Below, in pieces: positions 1 through 7,493 of a stretch of DNA of 34,156 bases. The notes beneath the pieces were generated by a model. That model was not told the origin of the DNA, did no database searches, and saw nothing but the letters and a program-made list of their open reading frames with translations. This stretch comes from Clostridium peptidivorans (lineage in GTDB: Bacteria; Bacillota; Clostridia; Clostridiales; Clostridiaceae): NCBI RefSeq assembly GCF_900205925.1, contig NZ_OAOD01000026.1, positions 1 through 34,156 of the forward strand, written 5' to 3'. Numbering within the stretch: the first letter of the stretch is position 1; each line of letters begins with the position of its first letter. Made by a program: the position numbers and the translations under genes.

Positions 1-81
1 TATAACAATTATAGGTATCAGTGGGGACTAAACAAAATGACCCCTGTACAATACAGGGATCATCTCCTTAAAACCGCTTAG
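1..81 (+). CDS. IS150-like transposase OrfB, C-terminal fragment (continues left of window)
   Basis: The reading frame is open from the first base and ends at TAG (79-81). The 26 visible residues end in WGLNKMTPVQYRDHLL plus three more residues. The MTPVQYR block is typical of the extreme C-terminus of IS3-family (IS150 group) DDE transposases, after the catalytic core. The catalytic residues are outside the window, so whether this copy is intact cannot be judged. The same residues are encoded at the right end of the window on the other strand. Confidence 0.85.
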   Translation, partial: YNNYRYQWGLNKMTPVQYRDHLLKTA

Positions 82-113
82 TCTTTTTTATTGTGTCCTT
101 GACAAAGGGTACA
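1..113 (+). mobile_element. IS3-family (IS150-like) insertion sequence, 3' end only
   Basis: This is the right end of an insertion sequence whose body lies left of the window. It contains the last 26 codons of the IS transposase OrfB, then an AT-rich tail and the terminal inverted repeat. Read inward from its end, the repeat begins TGTACCCTTTGTCAAGGACA; the element therefore ends in CA as IS3-family elements do. The next bases, TTT (114-116), could be a 3-bp target duplication. The identical sequence occurs inverted at 34041-34153. It sits 34 bp downstream of the permease stop codon and may have displaced that operon's terminator. Confidence 0.85.
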
Positions 114-146
114 TTTTAACAACTTCTATCACTAGTCTTTAACTTT

Positions 147-1355
147 TTACTCATATCTTAATGCATCTATAGGATCCATTCGGGCTGCTTTTCTTGCAGG
201 ATATATTCCAAAAAAAATCCCCACTGCTGAAGAAAACAATATTGTGCTAAGCACAACTACCCAGGATATTTTAGGAACAATATTTGCAAAGGAACCTATT
301 ATATTTGCACCTATTACTCCCAAAAGCATTCCTATTATTCCGCCTACAACTGAAATTATCACAGATTCTGTTAAAAATTGAAGCAAAATTGTACCTGTGG
401 TTGCCCCTATTGCCTTTCTTATACCTATCTCTCTAGTTCTTTCAGTAACTGATACAAGCATTATATTCATAACGCCAATGCCTCCAACCACAAGAGATAT
501 AGCAGCCACTGCGCCTATAAATGCAGTAAATATTCCTATTATCTTATTTATCTCCTCTAATTGTTTCATAAGTGCTTCCGCTTTATATATATCTCTTCCC
601 TTGTTATTATGTCTACTTTCAAGAACACTTACGGCACTATTTCCTGCTGTTTCACTTAACTCTTTAGAAGTGGCACTTATAAGTACTGAATCTATTAAAT
701 TATCACTAGGATACAATTCTTGTACAAATGTTACTGGTGCCATAACCATAGCAGGTATATTTTCATCATCTCCTCCAAATATATCCATTTCACTTTTGAT
801 AACTCCTATGATTAAAGCTTGTTTAGGAGAATTTTTAGAACCAACTTTTATTGTTTTGCCGGCCACATCTTCGTATCCAAAAAGCTTTCTAGCTGTCCCT
901 TCGTCAACTACAATTACCGACTTTCCTTCTATATACTCCCTTTCACTAAAAAACCTACCATATAATATTTCTAAGTTCCTAGCATATTGAAGTTCTTCAT
1001 TGCCCCCAGTAATATATGCTCTTTTAGATTGCTTATTTGATGTTACTACTCCTTGTTTTTCCAGAGTAGGTGTTATGTATTTCACAGAAGGTATTTTATC
1101 TCTAATTTGATTTATATCTTTCATAGTTATGTAATCACTTTTATTTGCCTTCTGACCATCAACTCTTATACTTACAGATGTAGAACCTATCTTTTCAAAT
1201 TCTCCTGTAATGGTACTTTGACCACCCTGGCCTAAAGAAACTATTGTAATTACGGAACTTATACCTATTATTATACCGAGCATTGTTAAAAGTGATCTAA
1301 GCTTATTAGACCTTATACTATCTAAAGCTATTTTAAAGTTTTCAATAAAACTCAT
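147..1355 (-). CDS. MacB/FtsX-type ABC transporter permease
   Basis: A 402-residue membrane subunit of a MacAB-type exporter. There is an N-terminal transmembrane segment at about residues 20-42, an extracytoplasmic MacB-like periplasmic-core domain at about 45-255, and three C-terminal helices at about 275-395 forming the FtsX domain. The helices frame the conserved ERTREIGIRKAIGA segment, the usual coupling region in this family. The protein ends in DPIDALRYE, a typical MacB-family terminus. It is the last gene of a three-gene minus-strand operon, 23 bp after the ATPase gene. Members export peptides, macrolides or lipids, or sense antimicrobial peptides; the substrate cannot be read from sequence. 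No good terminator lies between the stop codon and the IS end at 113. Confidence 0.92.
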   Translation of the reverse strand: MSFIENFKIALDSIRSNKLRSLLTMLGIIIGISSVITIVSLGQGGQSTITGEFEKIGSTSVSIRVDGQKANKSDYITMKDINQIRDKIPSVKYITPTLEKQGVVTSNKQSKRAYITGGNEELQYARNLEILYGRFFSEREYIEGKSVIVVDEGTARKLFGYEDVAGKTIKVGSKNSPKQALIIGVIKSEMDIFGGDDENIPAMVMAPVTFVQELYPSDNLIDSVLISATSKELSETAGNSAVSVLESRHNNKGRDIYKAEALMKQLEEINKIIGIFTAFIGAVAAISLVVGGIGVMNIMLVSVTERTREIGIRKAIGATTGTILLQFLTESVIISVVGGIIGMLLGVIGANIIGSFANIVPKISWVVVLSTILFSSAVGIFFGIYPARKAARMDPIDALRYE

Positions 1356-1378
1356 TTTATTCTCTCCTCAAGTTCTGA

Positions 1379-2074
1379 TCATACTATAAGCCTATTTTGT
1401 ACAGCTTCATCAGATACTATTTCCCCATCTCTGAATCTTACAATTCTTTTTGTATATTTAGCTACATCTGGTTCATGGGTAACCATTATTATAGTAGATC
1501 CTTCATTGTTTAAATCTTGAAATATTTTAAGTATCTCAAAGGTAGATTTACTATCCAAATTTCCTGTAGGTTCGTCTGCCATAATAACAGAGGGATTATT
1601 AACTATTGCTCTTGCTATTGCCACTCTTTGCTTTTGCCCTCCTGATATTTCAGTTGGTTTATGTATAATTCTATCAGATAGTCCCACCCTTTCTAATGCA
1701 TTAAGTGCCTTTTCTCTTCTTTCCTTTTTAGCAATTCCTGCATATACCATGGGCAGTTCCACATTTTCAAGTATTGTCATACGAGGAAGTAAATTAAAAG
1801 CTTGAAATACAAATCCCATTTCTGTATTTCTTATTTTAGCTAGTTCATTATCTTCCAAATTAGATATATTTTTATTGTTTAATATGTACACGCCACTATC
1901 CATTTTATCAAGGCAACCTAAAATATTCATAAAAGTGGACTTTCCTGAACCTGAAGGCCCCATAATGGATGTAAATTCCCCCTTATCTATGCTTAAATTT
2001 ATTCCCTTTAAAGCTGTAAATTTAAGTGCTCCTGTATCATAGGTCTTATAGACATCCTTTACTTCAATTATCAT
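1379..2074 (-). CDS. MacB/LolD-type ABC transporter ATP-binding protein
   Basis: A 231-residue cytoplasmic ATPase that powers the neighbouring permease. Walker A is GPSGSGKS (residues 39-46), with a Q-loop in [12 protein letters not shown], signature SGGQKQR, Walker [13 protein letters not shown] and the H-loop histidine in MVTHEP. The short length with no extra C-terminal domain fits the LolD/MacB stand-alone ATPase group. It lies 11 bp after the membrane-fusion gene and 23 bp before the permease gene, so the three are almost certainly co-transcribed. Confidence 0.95.
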   Translation of the reverse strand: MIIEVKDVYKTYDTGALKFTALKGINLSIDKGEFTSIMGPSGSGKSTFMNILGCLDKMDSGVYILNNKNISNLEDNELAKIRNTEMGFVFQAFNLLPRMTILENVELPMVYAGIAKKERREKALNALERVGLSDRIIHKPTEISGGQKQRVAIARAIVNNPSVIMADEPTGNLDSKSTFEILKIFQDLNNEGSTIIMVTHEPDVAKYTKRIVRFRDGEIVSDEAVQNRLIV

Positions 2075-2085
2075 ACCGTTTCTCC

Positions 2086-3255
2086 TTATATCTCCTTAAC
2101 TTTGGTCCCAGTTTTAAAACTTGCAGATGGATTTAATACAACTTTCTCTCCTTGAGATAATCCTGACTTGATTTCAGCTTCCATATCCGATTGAAACCCA
2201 AGCACTACTTCCTTTTCATTTAAAACTTTATTTTGCACTACATATACAAAATTTTTCCCACTTTTATCTGTTCTTATAGCTTCTGTTGGTATCTTTAATA
2301 CGCCACTTACTTCTCCAAGCAATATATCTACATCTGCATCAAAATCTATCTTTAAATTTTCTGGACTTCCTAGGATATCTATATCACAATCTAAAGTTTT
2401 ATTTCCAGTATCTACTGTGCCTACTCCCATAACGCTTTGGCCTTTGCTAGCCGAGGGGCTTATAAAAGATACCTTACCATTATATATTTTATCTCCATTT
2501 TTAATTATTGCTTCTTGCCCTAATTTAACCTTTAAGACATCATATTTTCCTAAAGAAACCACTGCTTTTAATAACTTTATATTTTCAAGAGTTGCTGCAG
2601 GTTGTGTTGGATTTCCCATGGAGCCTTGCGCTGCATTTAGTGAAGTTATAACTCCATCAAAATCAGATATTATTCCCTCCGAAGCAATGTTAAGCTTACT
2701 ATATGCTGTGTTAAGTGCAGTTTTAGCTAATGCAACCGAATTATCTAAAAGCTGTAGTTTTTCATCAGATATGCTTTGAAAAGAATTCCTTTGCCCTCTT
2801 AGCGTTCCTAAAGTAATTTGATCTTGTGGATTTTTACTTTCTTCCAACCTTTGAATTTCCTCATCTATTTCTTTTCGCTTACTTTCTATCATTCCCCTTT
2901 GATTTAATGCATCTCTCTTTTGTAAAATGGCATTATCATATTGTATTTGAGCTTGCCTGACTTGAGCATTTATGTCTGTTGTATCATAATCTAAAATCTT
3001 TTCTCCTTTTTTCAAATTGCTTCCTCTCTTAACATAAACCCTATTTATTTTAAGTTGAGCTGCATAATAATCCTTACTTTCTTTTGATTTAATTACTGCA
3101 GTAGTTGACAGATACGACTTTATATTTCCTTTACTTACCCCTACTGTTTTTACTTCCTTAATCTTTGATTTAGCAATTCTCTGTCCTTGGAAATATATAC
3201 CACCAACTAATAAAATCCCAATAATTAATAAAATAATTGCAGTTTTCTTTTTCAT
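2086..3255 (-). CDS. MacA/HlyD-like efflux adaptor protein
   Basis: A 389-residue membrane-anchored adaptor subunit. One N-terminal transmembrane anchor (about residues 5-25) is followed by a lipoyl/barrel-sandwich half, an alpha-helical coiled-coil hairpin (about 95-185, rich in Q, E, K and L), the second lipoyl half (GIISDFDGVITSLNAAQG) and beta-barrel domains towards the C-terminus. In Gram-positive bacteria such proteins extend outward from the membrane and pair with MacB-like permeases. It is first in the operon; its ATG is preceded by AGGGGAG. It lies downstream of a strong terminator (3337-3372) and so needs its own promoter in the 80-bp gap. Confidence 0.9.
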   Translation of the reverse strand: MKKKTAIILLIIGILLVGGIYFQGQRIAKSKIKEVKTVGVSKGNIKSYLSTTAVIKSKESKDYYAAQLKINRVYVKRGSNLKKGEKILDYDTTDINAQVRQAQIQYDNAILQKRDALNQRGMIESKRKEIDEEIQRLEESKNPQDQITLGTLRGQRNSFQSISDEKLQLLDNSVALAKTALNTAYSKLNIASEGIISDFDGVITSLNAAQGSMGNPTQPAATLENIKLLKAVVSLGKYDVLKVKLGQEAIIKNGDKIYNGKVSFISPSASKGQSVMGVGTVDTGNKTLDCDIDILGSPENLKIDFDADVDILLGEVSGVLKIPTEAIRTDKSGKNFVYVVQNKVLNEKEVVLGFQSDMEAEIKSGLSQGEKVVLNPSASFKTGTKVKEI

Positions 3256-3336
3256 ATTACTTCTCCCCTATATCAACTCTGCGTTTTTAAAATTTTATAA
3301 TATAGTATTTGAAATAATAATGAAATTAATACCAAT

Positions 3337-3372
3337 AAAAAAGAAGTTTGCTTCTTACAAACTTCTTTTTTT
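3337..3372. terminator. Bidirectional rho-independent terminator
   Basis: AAAAAAGAAGTTTG (3337-3350) and CAAACTTCTTTTTT (3358 onward) form a 14-bp stem around a 7-nt loop, with A and T runs on the two sides. It ends the amidohydrolase transcript on the minus strand, before the efflux operon begins. Confidence 0.9.
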
Positions 3373-3389
3373 ATCCTTATTATTGACTA

Positions 3390-4553
3390 CTACTCCTTTA
3401 AAAAGTCCACTGCAAACTGTGCATACAGTGCTGCTCCTCTTTTTAAAACATCTTCATCTACCATAAATTTATCACTGTGATTAGAGTATATTGCTCCTAT
3501 ACTTTCATTTTTACATCCTAAAAATCCGTATACTCCAGGAACTACATCCATAAAGTATGCAAAATCTTCTGAGCCCATAAGTTTATCCGTTGATACTAAG
3601 CTTTCTTCTCCATATAACTTTATCGATACTTCCTTTGCTATTTCAGCAAGTTTTTCATCATTTATTACTGGTGATGGATAATATGAGTATTCAAGTTCTG
3701 CTTCTGCATCTAAGGCCTTGGCTGTATTTTGTATTATATCTCTTAAGTCCTTTTCTAAATGCTCCCTAAGCTCTTTCGAAAAAGTCCTTATAGTTCCTTC
3801 CATTTCAACTTTATCTGCAATTATATTAAATCTATTTCCGCCATGTATAGTTCCTATACTTATAACAAGAGGATTTAATGGGTTGTTTTTTCTGCTCACA
3901 TAGGTTTGAAGATTCATTATTATTGAAGCTGCTGAAACCACTGCATCTTCCCCTAAATGCGGTGCAGAACCGTGGGCTGCCTTTCCTCTTACAGTTATTT
4001 TAAAGTTATCACAGGAAGCCATGCGTCCACCTGGCTCAAAATTTATCTTAGGAGCATCTAATGTTCCCCATATATGCATTCCAAATATGGCATCCACTCC
4101 TTCAAGGATTCCCTGTTCCACATAATACTCTGCAGCATGGCAAGTTTCTTCCGCTGCTTGAAATATAAACTTTATATTTCCATCTAGCTGATTTTTGATT
4201 TCTGTAAGTATTTTTACAGCCCCTAAAAGCATAGCAGTATGACAATCATGACCACAGGCATGCATATTCCCATTGGTGGATTTAAAAGATAGCTCTGTAT
4301 GTTCTTCTATTGGCAGTGCATCTATATCTGCTCTTAAGGCTATGGTCTTTCCACCTTTTCCACTTTCTAAGTACGCCACTACCCCAGTTTTTCCTTCAAA
4401 TCTTTCAGTCTTTAATCCCATATTTTTTAATTCGTTTTGGATTTTATCTGTTGTCCACTCTTCTTCCCAGCTTAACTCTGGATGCTGATGAAATTCTCTT
4501 CTCATGCTTATAATATAATCATTATATTTTTCTGCTAAAGCTTTAATATCCAT
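3390..4553 (-). CDS. M20-family amidohydrolase (N-acyl-amino-acid / hippurate hydrolase type)
   Basis: A 387-residue metal-dependent amidohydrolase of peptidase family M20D. The metal-binding segment HACGHDCH is at residues 98-105, an upstream RADIDALP motif carries the conserved aspartates, and FQAAEETCHAAEY supplies the Glu-Glu metal/base pair. The family hydrolyses N-acyl, carbamoyl or indole-acetyl amino acids. Full length. The RBS GAGGGG lies upstream of ATG. It is the last gene of the sigma-54 linked cluster with the symporter and cysteine-desulfidase genes, but a terminator-like hairpin (4571-4616) precedes it, so its expression may be partly uncoupled. A role in amino-acid scavenging is inferred from context. 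Confidence 0.92.
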   Translation of the reverse strand: MDIKALAEKYNDYIISMRREFHQHPELSWEEEWTTDKIQNELKNMGLKTERFEGKTGVVAYLESGKGGKTIALRADIDALPIEEHTELSFKSTNGNMHACGHDCHTAMLLGAVKILTEIKNQLDGNIKFIFQAAEETCHAAEYYVEQGILEGVDAIFGMHIWGTLDAPKINFEPGGRMASCDNFKITVRGKAAHGSAPHLGEDAVVSAASIIMNLQTYVSRKNNPLNPLVISIGTIHGGNRFNIIADKVEMEGTIRTFSKELREHLEKDLRDIIQNTAKALDAEAELEYSYYPSPVINDEKLAEIAKEVSIKLYGEESLVSTDKLMGSEDFAYFMDVVPGVYGFLGCKNESIGAIYSNHSDKFMVDEDVLKRGAALYAQFAVDFLKE

Positions 4554-4570
4554 TAAAAATCTCCCCTCTA

Positions 4571-4616
4571 ATATATAAAAAATCCCTACTCTCTATTTAT
4601 ATTAGATGTAGGGATT
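4571..4616 (-). terminator. Terminator-like hairpin inside the amino-acid operon
   Basis: AATCCCTAC (4581-4589) and GTAGGGATT (4608-4616) pair. Read on the minus strand the stem is followed by a run of T (complement of the A-run just left of 4581). It sits between the symporter stop and the amidohydrolase start, so it should end or attenuate transcription before the M20 gene. Confidence 0.8.
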
Positions 4617-4649
4617 AATTTATCCTATATATTTGATTATTTATATATT

Positions 4650-5846
4650 TTATGCTTCTATAGTTTCCTCATGTTTAAAATATGGATTCCTTTCTACAAG
4701 TCCTGTTAGCATTAAAGTTATAGCTCCATCTCCTGTAACGTTGCATGCTGTTCCAAAACTATCTTGGAGTGCAAATATAGTAAGTACTAATGCTATTGCA
4801 GAATCATTAAATCCAAGTATGCTTGTAATTAATCCTAGTGAAGCCATTACTGTTCCTCCAGGCACCCCTGGAGCACCTATTGCAAATATTCCAAGAAGTA
4901 TAATAAACTGAATCATAGAACTTACAGGTGGCAGTGTTCCATATACTACCTTAGATACTGTCATTACAAAGAATACTTCAGTTAAAACCGATCCACAAAG
5001 ATGAATATTTGCACAAAGTGGTACTGCAAAATCCACCATATCCTTTCTTAATACCTTTGATTTATGAGCACATTTAAGAGATACTGGTAAAGTGGCTGCA
5101 CTAGACATAGTTCCTATAGCTGTTAAATACGCTGGTCCATAGTGTCTTATAACTTCTATTGGATTCTTTTTAGATATAGCTCCCCCTATAAGATATAGTA
5201 AAGCAAGCCAAATTAAATGTCCAACTATAACAATAAGTATAACTATCAAAAATATTGGTAGCTGCTTTGTAATTCCCCCTTCATAAGCAAGGGCTGCAAA
5301 TGTGGTTCCAACAAAGAAAGGTAGTATTGGAATAACTATTCTGCTTACTATTGAAAGTGTAATATTTTGAAATTGGTCGAATAATTTTTCCACTAAATCT
5401 GAATTTGTCCATGCAGTTGCAAGTCCTATTATTATTGCTGTTACTAAAGCTGTCATGACAGTCATTATCGGTGGAATATCAAGCTTAAATAGTATTTCTG
5501 GAAGCTCTTTTAAACCTTCTGCGTTATTTGATATTGATAAATGTGGTATTATACTATATCCAGATATAGCTGAGAAAGTTGCTGCCCCTACAGATGATAC
5601 GTATGAGATAGCCAATGCTGCACCTAACATCTTACTTGCATTACTTCTCATTTTAATAATTGCTGGTGAAATAAACCCAATTATAACTAAAGGAACGCAA
5701 TAAAATATAATTTGGCCAAAAATATACTTTGCAGTCACTATAACAGTAATAACCCCCTTAGAAGCAGTAAGACCTACTATAAGTCCAATTATTACTCCTA
5801 AAAACAGCTTTACTATTAAGTTGTCCTTTAACTTACCCATTAACAT
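4650..5846 (-). CDS. Dicarboxylate/amino acid:cation symporter (DAACS family)
   Basis: A 398-residue sodium- or proton-coupled carrier with eight or more hydrophobic segments. Family hallmarks include the serine-rich re-entrant loop AIGTMSSAATLPVSLKCA (about residue 245-262) and the glycine-rich GAPGVPGGTV segment in the second half. SstT and GltP relatives import serine, threonine, glutamate or aspartate. Placed between the cysteine-desulfidase/serine-dehydratase gene (65-bp gap) and the amidohydrolase gene, it most likely imports the substrate of the former; this is inference. RBS GGGGG precedes the ATG. Confidence 0.9.
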   Translation of the reverse strand: MLMGKLKDNLIVKLFLGVIIGLIVGLTASKGVITVIVTAKYIFGQIIFYCVPLVIIGFISPAIIKMRSNASKMLGAALAISYVSSVGAATFSAISGYSIIPHLSISNNAEGLKELPEILFKLDIPPIMTVMTALVTAIIIGLATAWTNSDLVEKLFDQFQNITLSIVSRIVIPILPFFVGTTFAALAYEGGITKQLPIFLIVILIVIVGHLIWLALLYLIGGAISKKNPIEVIRHYGPAYLTAIGTMSSAATLPVSLKCAHKSKVLRKDMVDFAVPLCANIHLCGSVLTEVFFVMTVSKVVYGTLPPVSSMIQFIILLGIFAIGAPGVPGGTVMASLGLITSILGFNDSAIALVLTIFALQDSFGTACNVTGDGAITLMLTGLVERNPYFKHEETIEA

Positions 5847-5911
5847 ATCCCCCTTGTTCTTATTATTTTTATATTAAGGTAAACTATTAATGAACAATAT
5901 AATTTTATTAT

Positions 5912-7195
5912 TTAAACACACTTTTTAACCATAACGTCTAATATAACACTATCAGTATGATCCATTCCCTCACTAGAAACTCTACCTAGATTTTGTATGG
6001 TTTTTTCTACTGATTCATCTAATATGCCGTTATTTGAAGGTATAACTACACCATTAAGTGCAAGTTCACTGGCATCCAAGGCAGAGGATACAGATATAGC
6101 AAGCTTATAGGCACATCCAATTTTTGCTCCATCACATATCATTCCGGTAAGACCTGCAATCATGTTGCTTATAGCACCTTCTATTTGTTTTGTATTGCCT
6201 CCAAAGAGATAAGTAAGTCCAGCGCTAGAACCTACCCCTGCTGCTACTCCACATCCACATACTGGGGTTAGAGAACCTGTATAGCTTTTAACAAATATAG
6301 TTACTAAATGGCTTAAAGTAATTGCTCTTATTATTTTTTCTTCTTCTATTCCCTTCTCTTGTCCTATAAATGCAATTGGAAGTATTGCCACAAGTCCGTG
6401 ATTTCCTGAACCTGCACTACTCATTACAGGAAGTGGATATCCAGACATTCTAGCCTCAGATGCTGCTGCTGTTAGTGCCTTTGCTTTATTTTCTACTCCC
6501 TCTAATTTACTGTAAAATTTTGCAATACCAATTCCTGTTTCTCCTTTAAGTCCAATGTCCCCCATTGCCATGTTCATTTGAACTCCATCATTTATGAATT
6601 TTATTTCTTCATAATCTATTTCATTAACAAACATAATCAAATCTGAAATTGTAAATTCTCTTATCCTATCTCTTAAATTTGAAGTATCTTCCTTTTTTTC
6701 CTCATTAACATCTGACGCTTCTTCTTTTTCAAATAATATTTTTTCATTTCTTGATACACTTACCAAATTTAAATGAGTGTTTTTAATTTTTGCTGTGGAG
6801 GTATTGTTTATTCCCTTAGCTATAACTTCTATATATAGTCCCGAGATACCTTCTTTAAGATTTAATTTTATTATTTTTTCATTAACAATTTTAAATGCCT
6901 TTTGTATATCTTCATCAGATATTCCTTTAAGTGCTTCTAGTTTATATTCAGATTTTCCCATTATAAGTGAAAGTGCTGCTGCAAATATAATTCCCTTTTC
7001 CTTTGTTCCTGGTATTCCAACTTCCATACCATTTTTTAATATATTTCTATCTACTACAATTTCTAAAGATGTAACTTCTTCTCCAAGCGCTTCTTTAGCT
7101 ACTGCCACAGCATAAGCCACCGCTCCTGGCTCAGTACATCCTAGAGCTGGTGTCACTTGATTTTTTAATATATTTAATAATAATTCTTTATTCAT
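5912..7195 (-). CDS. L-cysteine desulfidase / Fe-S L-serine dehydratase alpha-type protein (UPF0597, CyuA/YhaM family)
   Basis: A 427-residue enzyme of the family that includes archaeal and E. coli L-cysteine desulfidase (cysteine to pyruvate, sulfide and ammonia) and is often annotated as iron-sulfur serine ammonia-lyase. The N-terminal GCTEPG motif carries the family's active-site cysteine. TPVCGCGVAAG and ICDGAKIGCAYK supply the C-terminal cysteines expected to hold a [4Fe-4S] cluster. I choose ATG at 7193-7195 because AGGGGG lies 7 bp upstream of it. A GTG at 7222 extends the frame by nine residues but would put the RBS inside the gene. First gene of the sigma-54 operon. Cysteine versus serine as substrate is not settled by sequence. 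Confidence 0.88.
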   Translation of the reverse strand: MNKELLLNILKNQVTPALGCTEPGAVAYAVAVAKEALGEEVTSLEIVVDRNILKNGMEVGIPGTKEKGIIFAAALSLIMGKSEYKLEALKGISDEDIQKAFKIVNEKIIKLNLKEGISGLYIEVIAKGINNTSTAKIKNTHLNLVSVSRNEKILFEKEEASDVNEEKKEDTSNLRDRIREFTISDLIMFVNEIDYEEIKFINDGVQMNMAMGDIGLKGETGIGIAKFYSKLEGVENKAKALTAAASEARMSGYPLPVMSSAGSGNHGLVAILPIAFIGQEKGIEEEKIIRAITLSHLVTIFVKSYTGSLTPVCGCGVAAGVGSSAGLTYLFGGNTKQIEGAISNMIAGLTGMICDGAKIGCAYKLAISVSSALDASELALNGVVIPSNNGILDESVEKTIQNLGRVSSEGMDHTDSVILDVMVKKCV

Positions 7196-7246
7196 AAGAC
7201 TTCCCCCTTTTATTTTTATCACTGTTTATTCTTATTAATATTTATT

Positions 7247-7263
7247 AGCAATAACCATGCCAA
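7247..7263 (-). promoter_or_regulatory. Sigma-54 (-24/-12) promoter of the cysteine desulfidase operon
   Basis: The minus strand reads TTGGCATGGTTATTGCT. The -24 GG and -12 GC are separated by exactly 10 bp, and the match to the TGGCAc-N5-TTGCw consensus is near complete. It lies about 50 bp upstream of the ATG at 7195, and a sigma-54 activator gene is divergently placed 230 bp away. Confidence 0.88.
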
Positions 7264-7313
7264 TATCTGAAATGTCGTATTTTTATGCATTATGGCAAAT
7301 TCTCTTCTGAAAA

Positions 7314-7426
7314 TTCTCATATTTGATAAATATAAATATGTAAACGTATAAAGACTTGTGTTTATTTCTTATTTAATGTATTATCAGAAATGAGAACTAT
7401 ATTATCACTTCTGATAATATAGTTCT
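7314..7426. promoter_or_regulatory. Candidate activator-binding sites (UAS) in the divergent intergenic region
   Basis: TTCTCATATTTGATAA (7314-7329) recurs inverted with two changes as TTATCAGAAATGAGAA (7381-7396). Overlapping the second is a perfect 15-bp inverted repeat, AGAACTATATTATCA (7393-7407) and TGATAATATAGTTCT (7412-7426), around CTTC. They lie roughly 50-165 bp upstream of the -24/-12 promoter, the usual range for enhancer sites. The second also abuts a TATAAT (7429-7434) upstream of the regulator gene, so autoregulation is possible. Confidence 0.65.
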
Positions 7427-7493
7427 GTTATAATTTAATAGTTTTATTTAATATTTCAATAAGACTTTTAGTACAATAAAGAGGAGATATATT

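Larger units (their letters stand above)
1..116. repeat. Left copy of 116-bp perfect window-terminal inverted repeat
   Basis: Position i matches the complement of position 34154-i for i = 1 to 116; the match stops at 117 (T here, C equivalent on the right). 113 bp are IS sequence and the last three are a shared TTT. The right copy is 34038-34153. Confidence 0.95.

Noticed and set aside
39..64. CCCTGTA-CAA-TACAGGG dyad as a tyrosine-recombinase core site or terminator
   Set aside because: It lies inside the OrfB coding sequence (codons for MTPVQYRDH) and lacks a T-run; coding constraint explains it.
2417..2779. 120-aa plus-strand ORF inside the adaptor gene (and similar long antisense frames at 397-990 and 6777-7115)
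   Set aside because: These are shadows of well-supported minus-strand genes, without start signals or family features.
7196..7222. GTG start at 7222 for the cysteine desulfidase gene
   Set aside because: The AGGGGG ribosome site lies inside that extension and is correctly spaced for ATG 7195.
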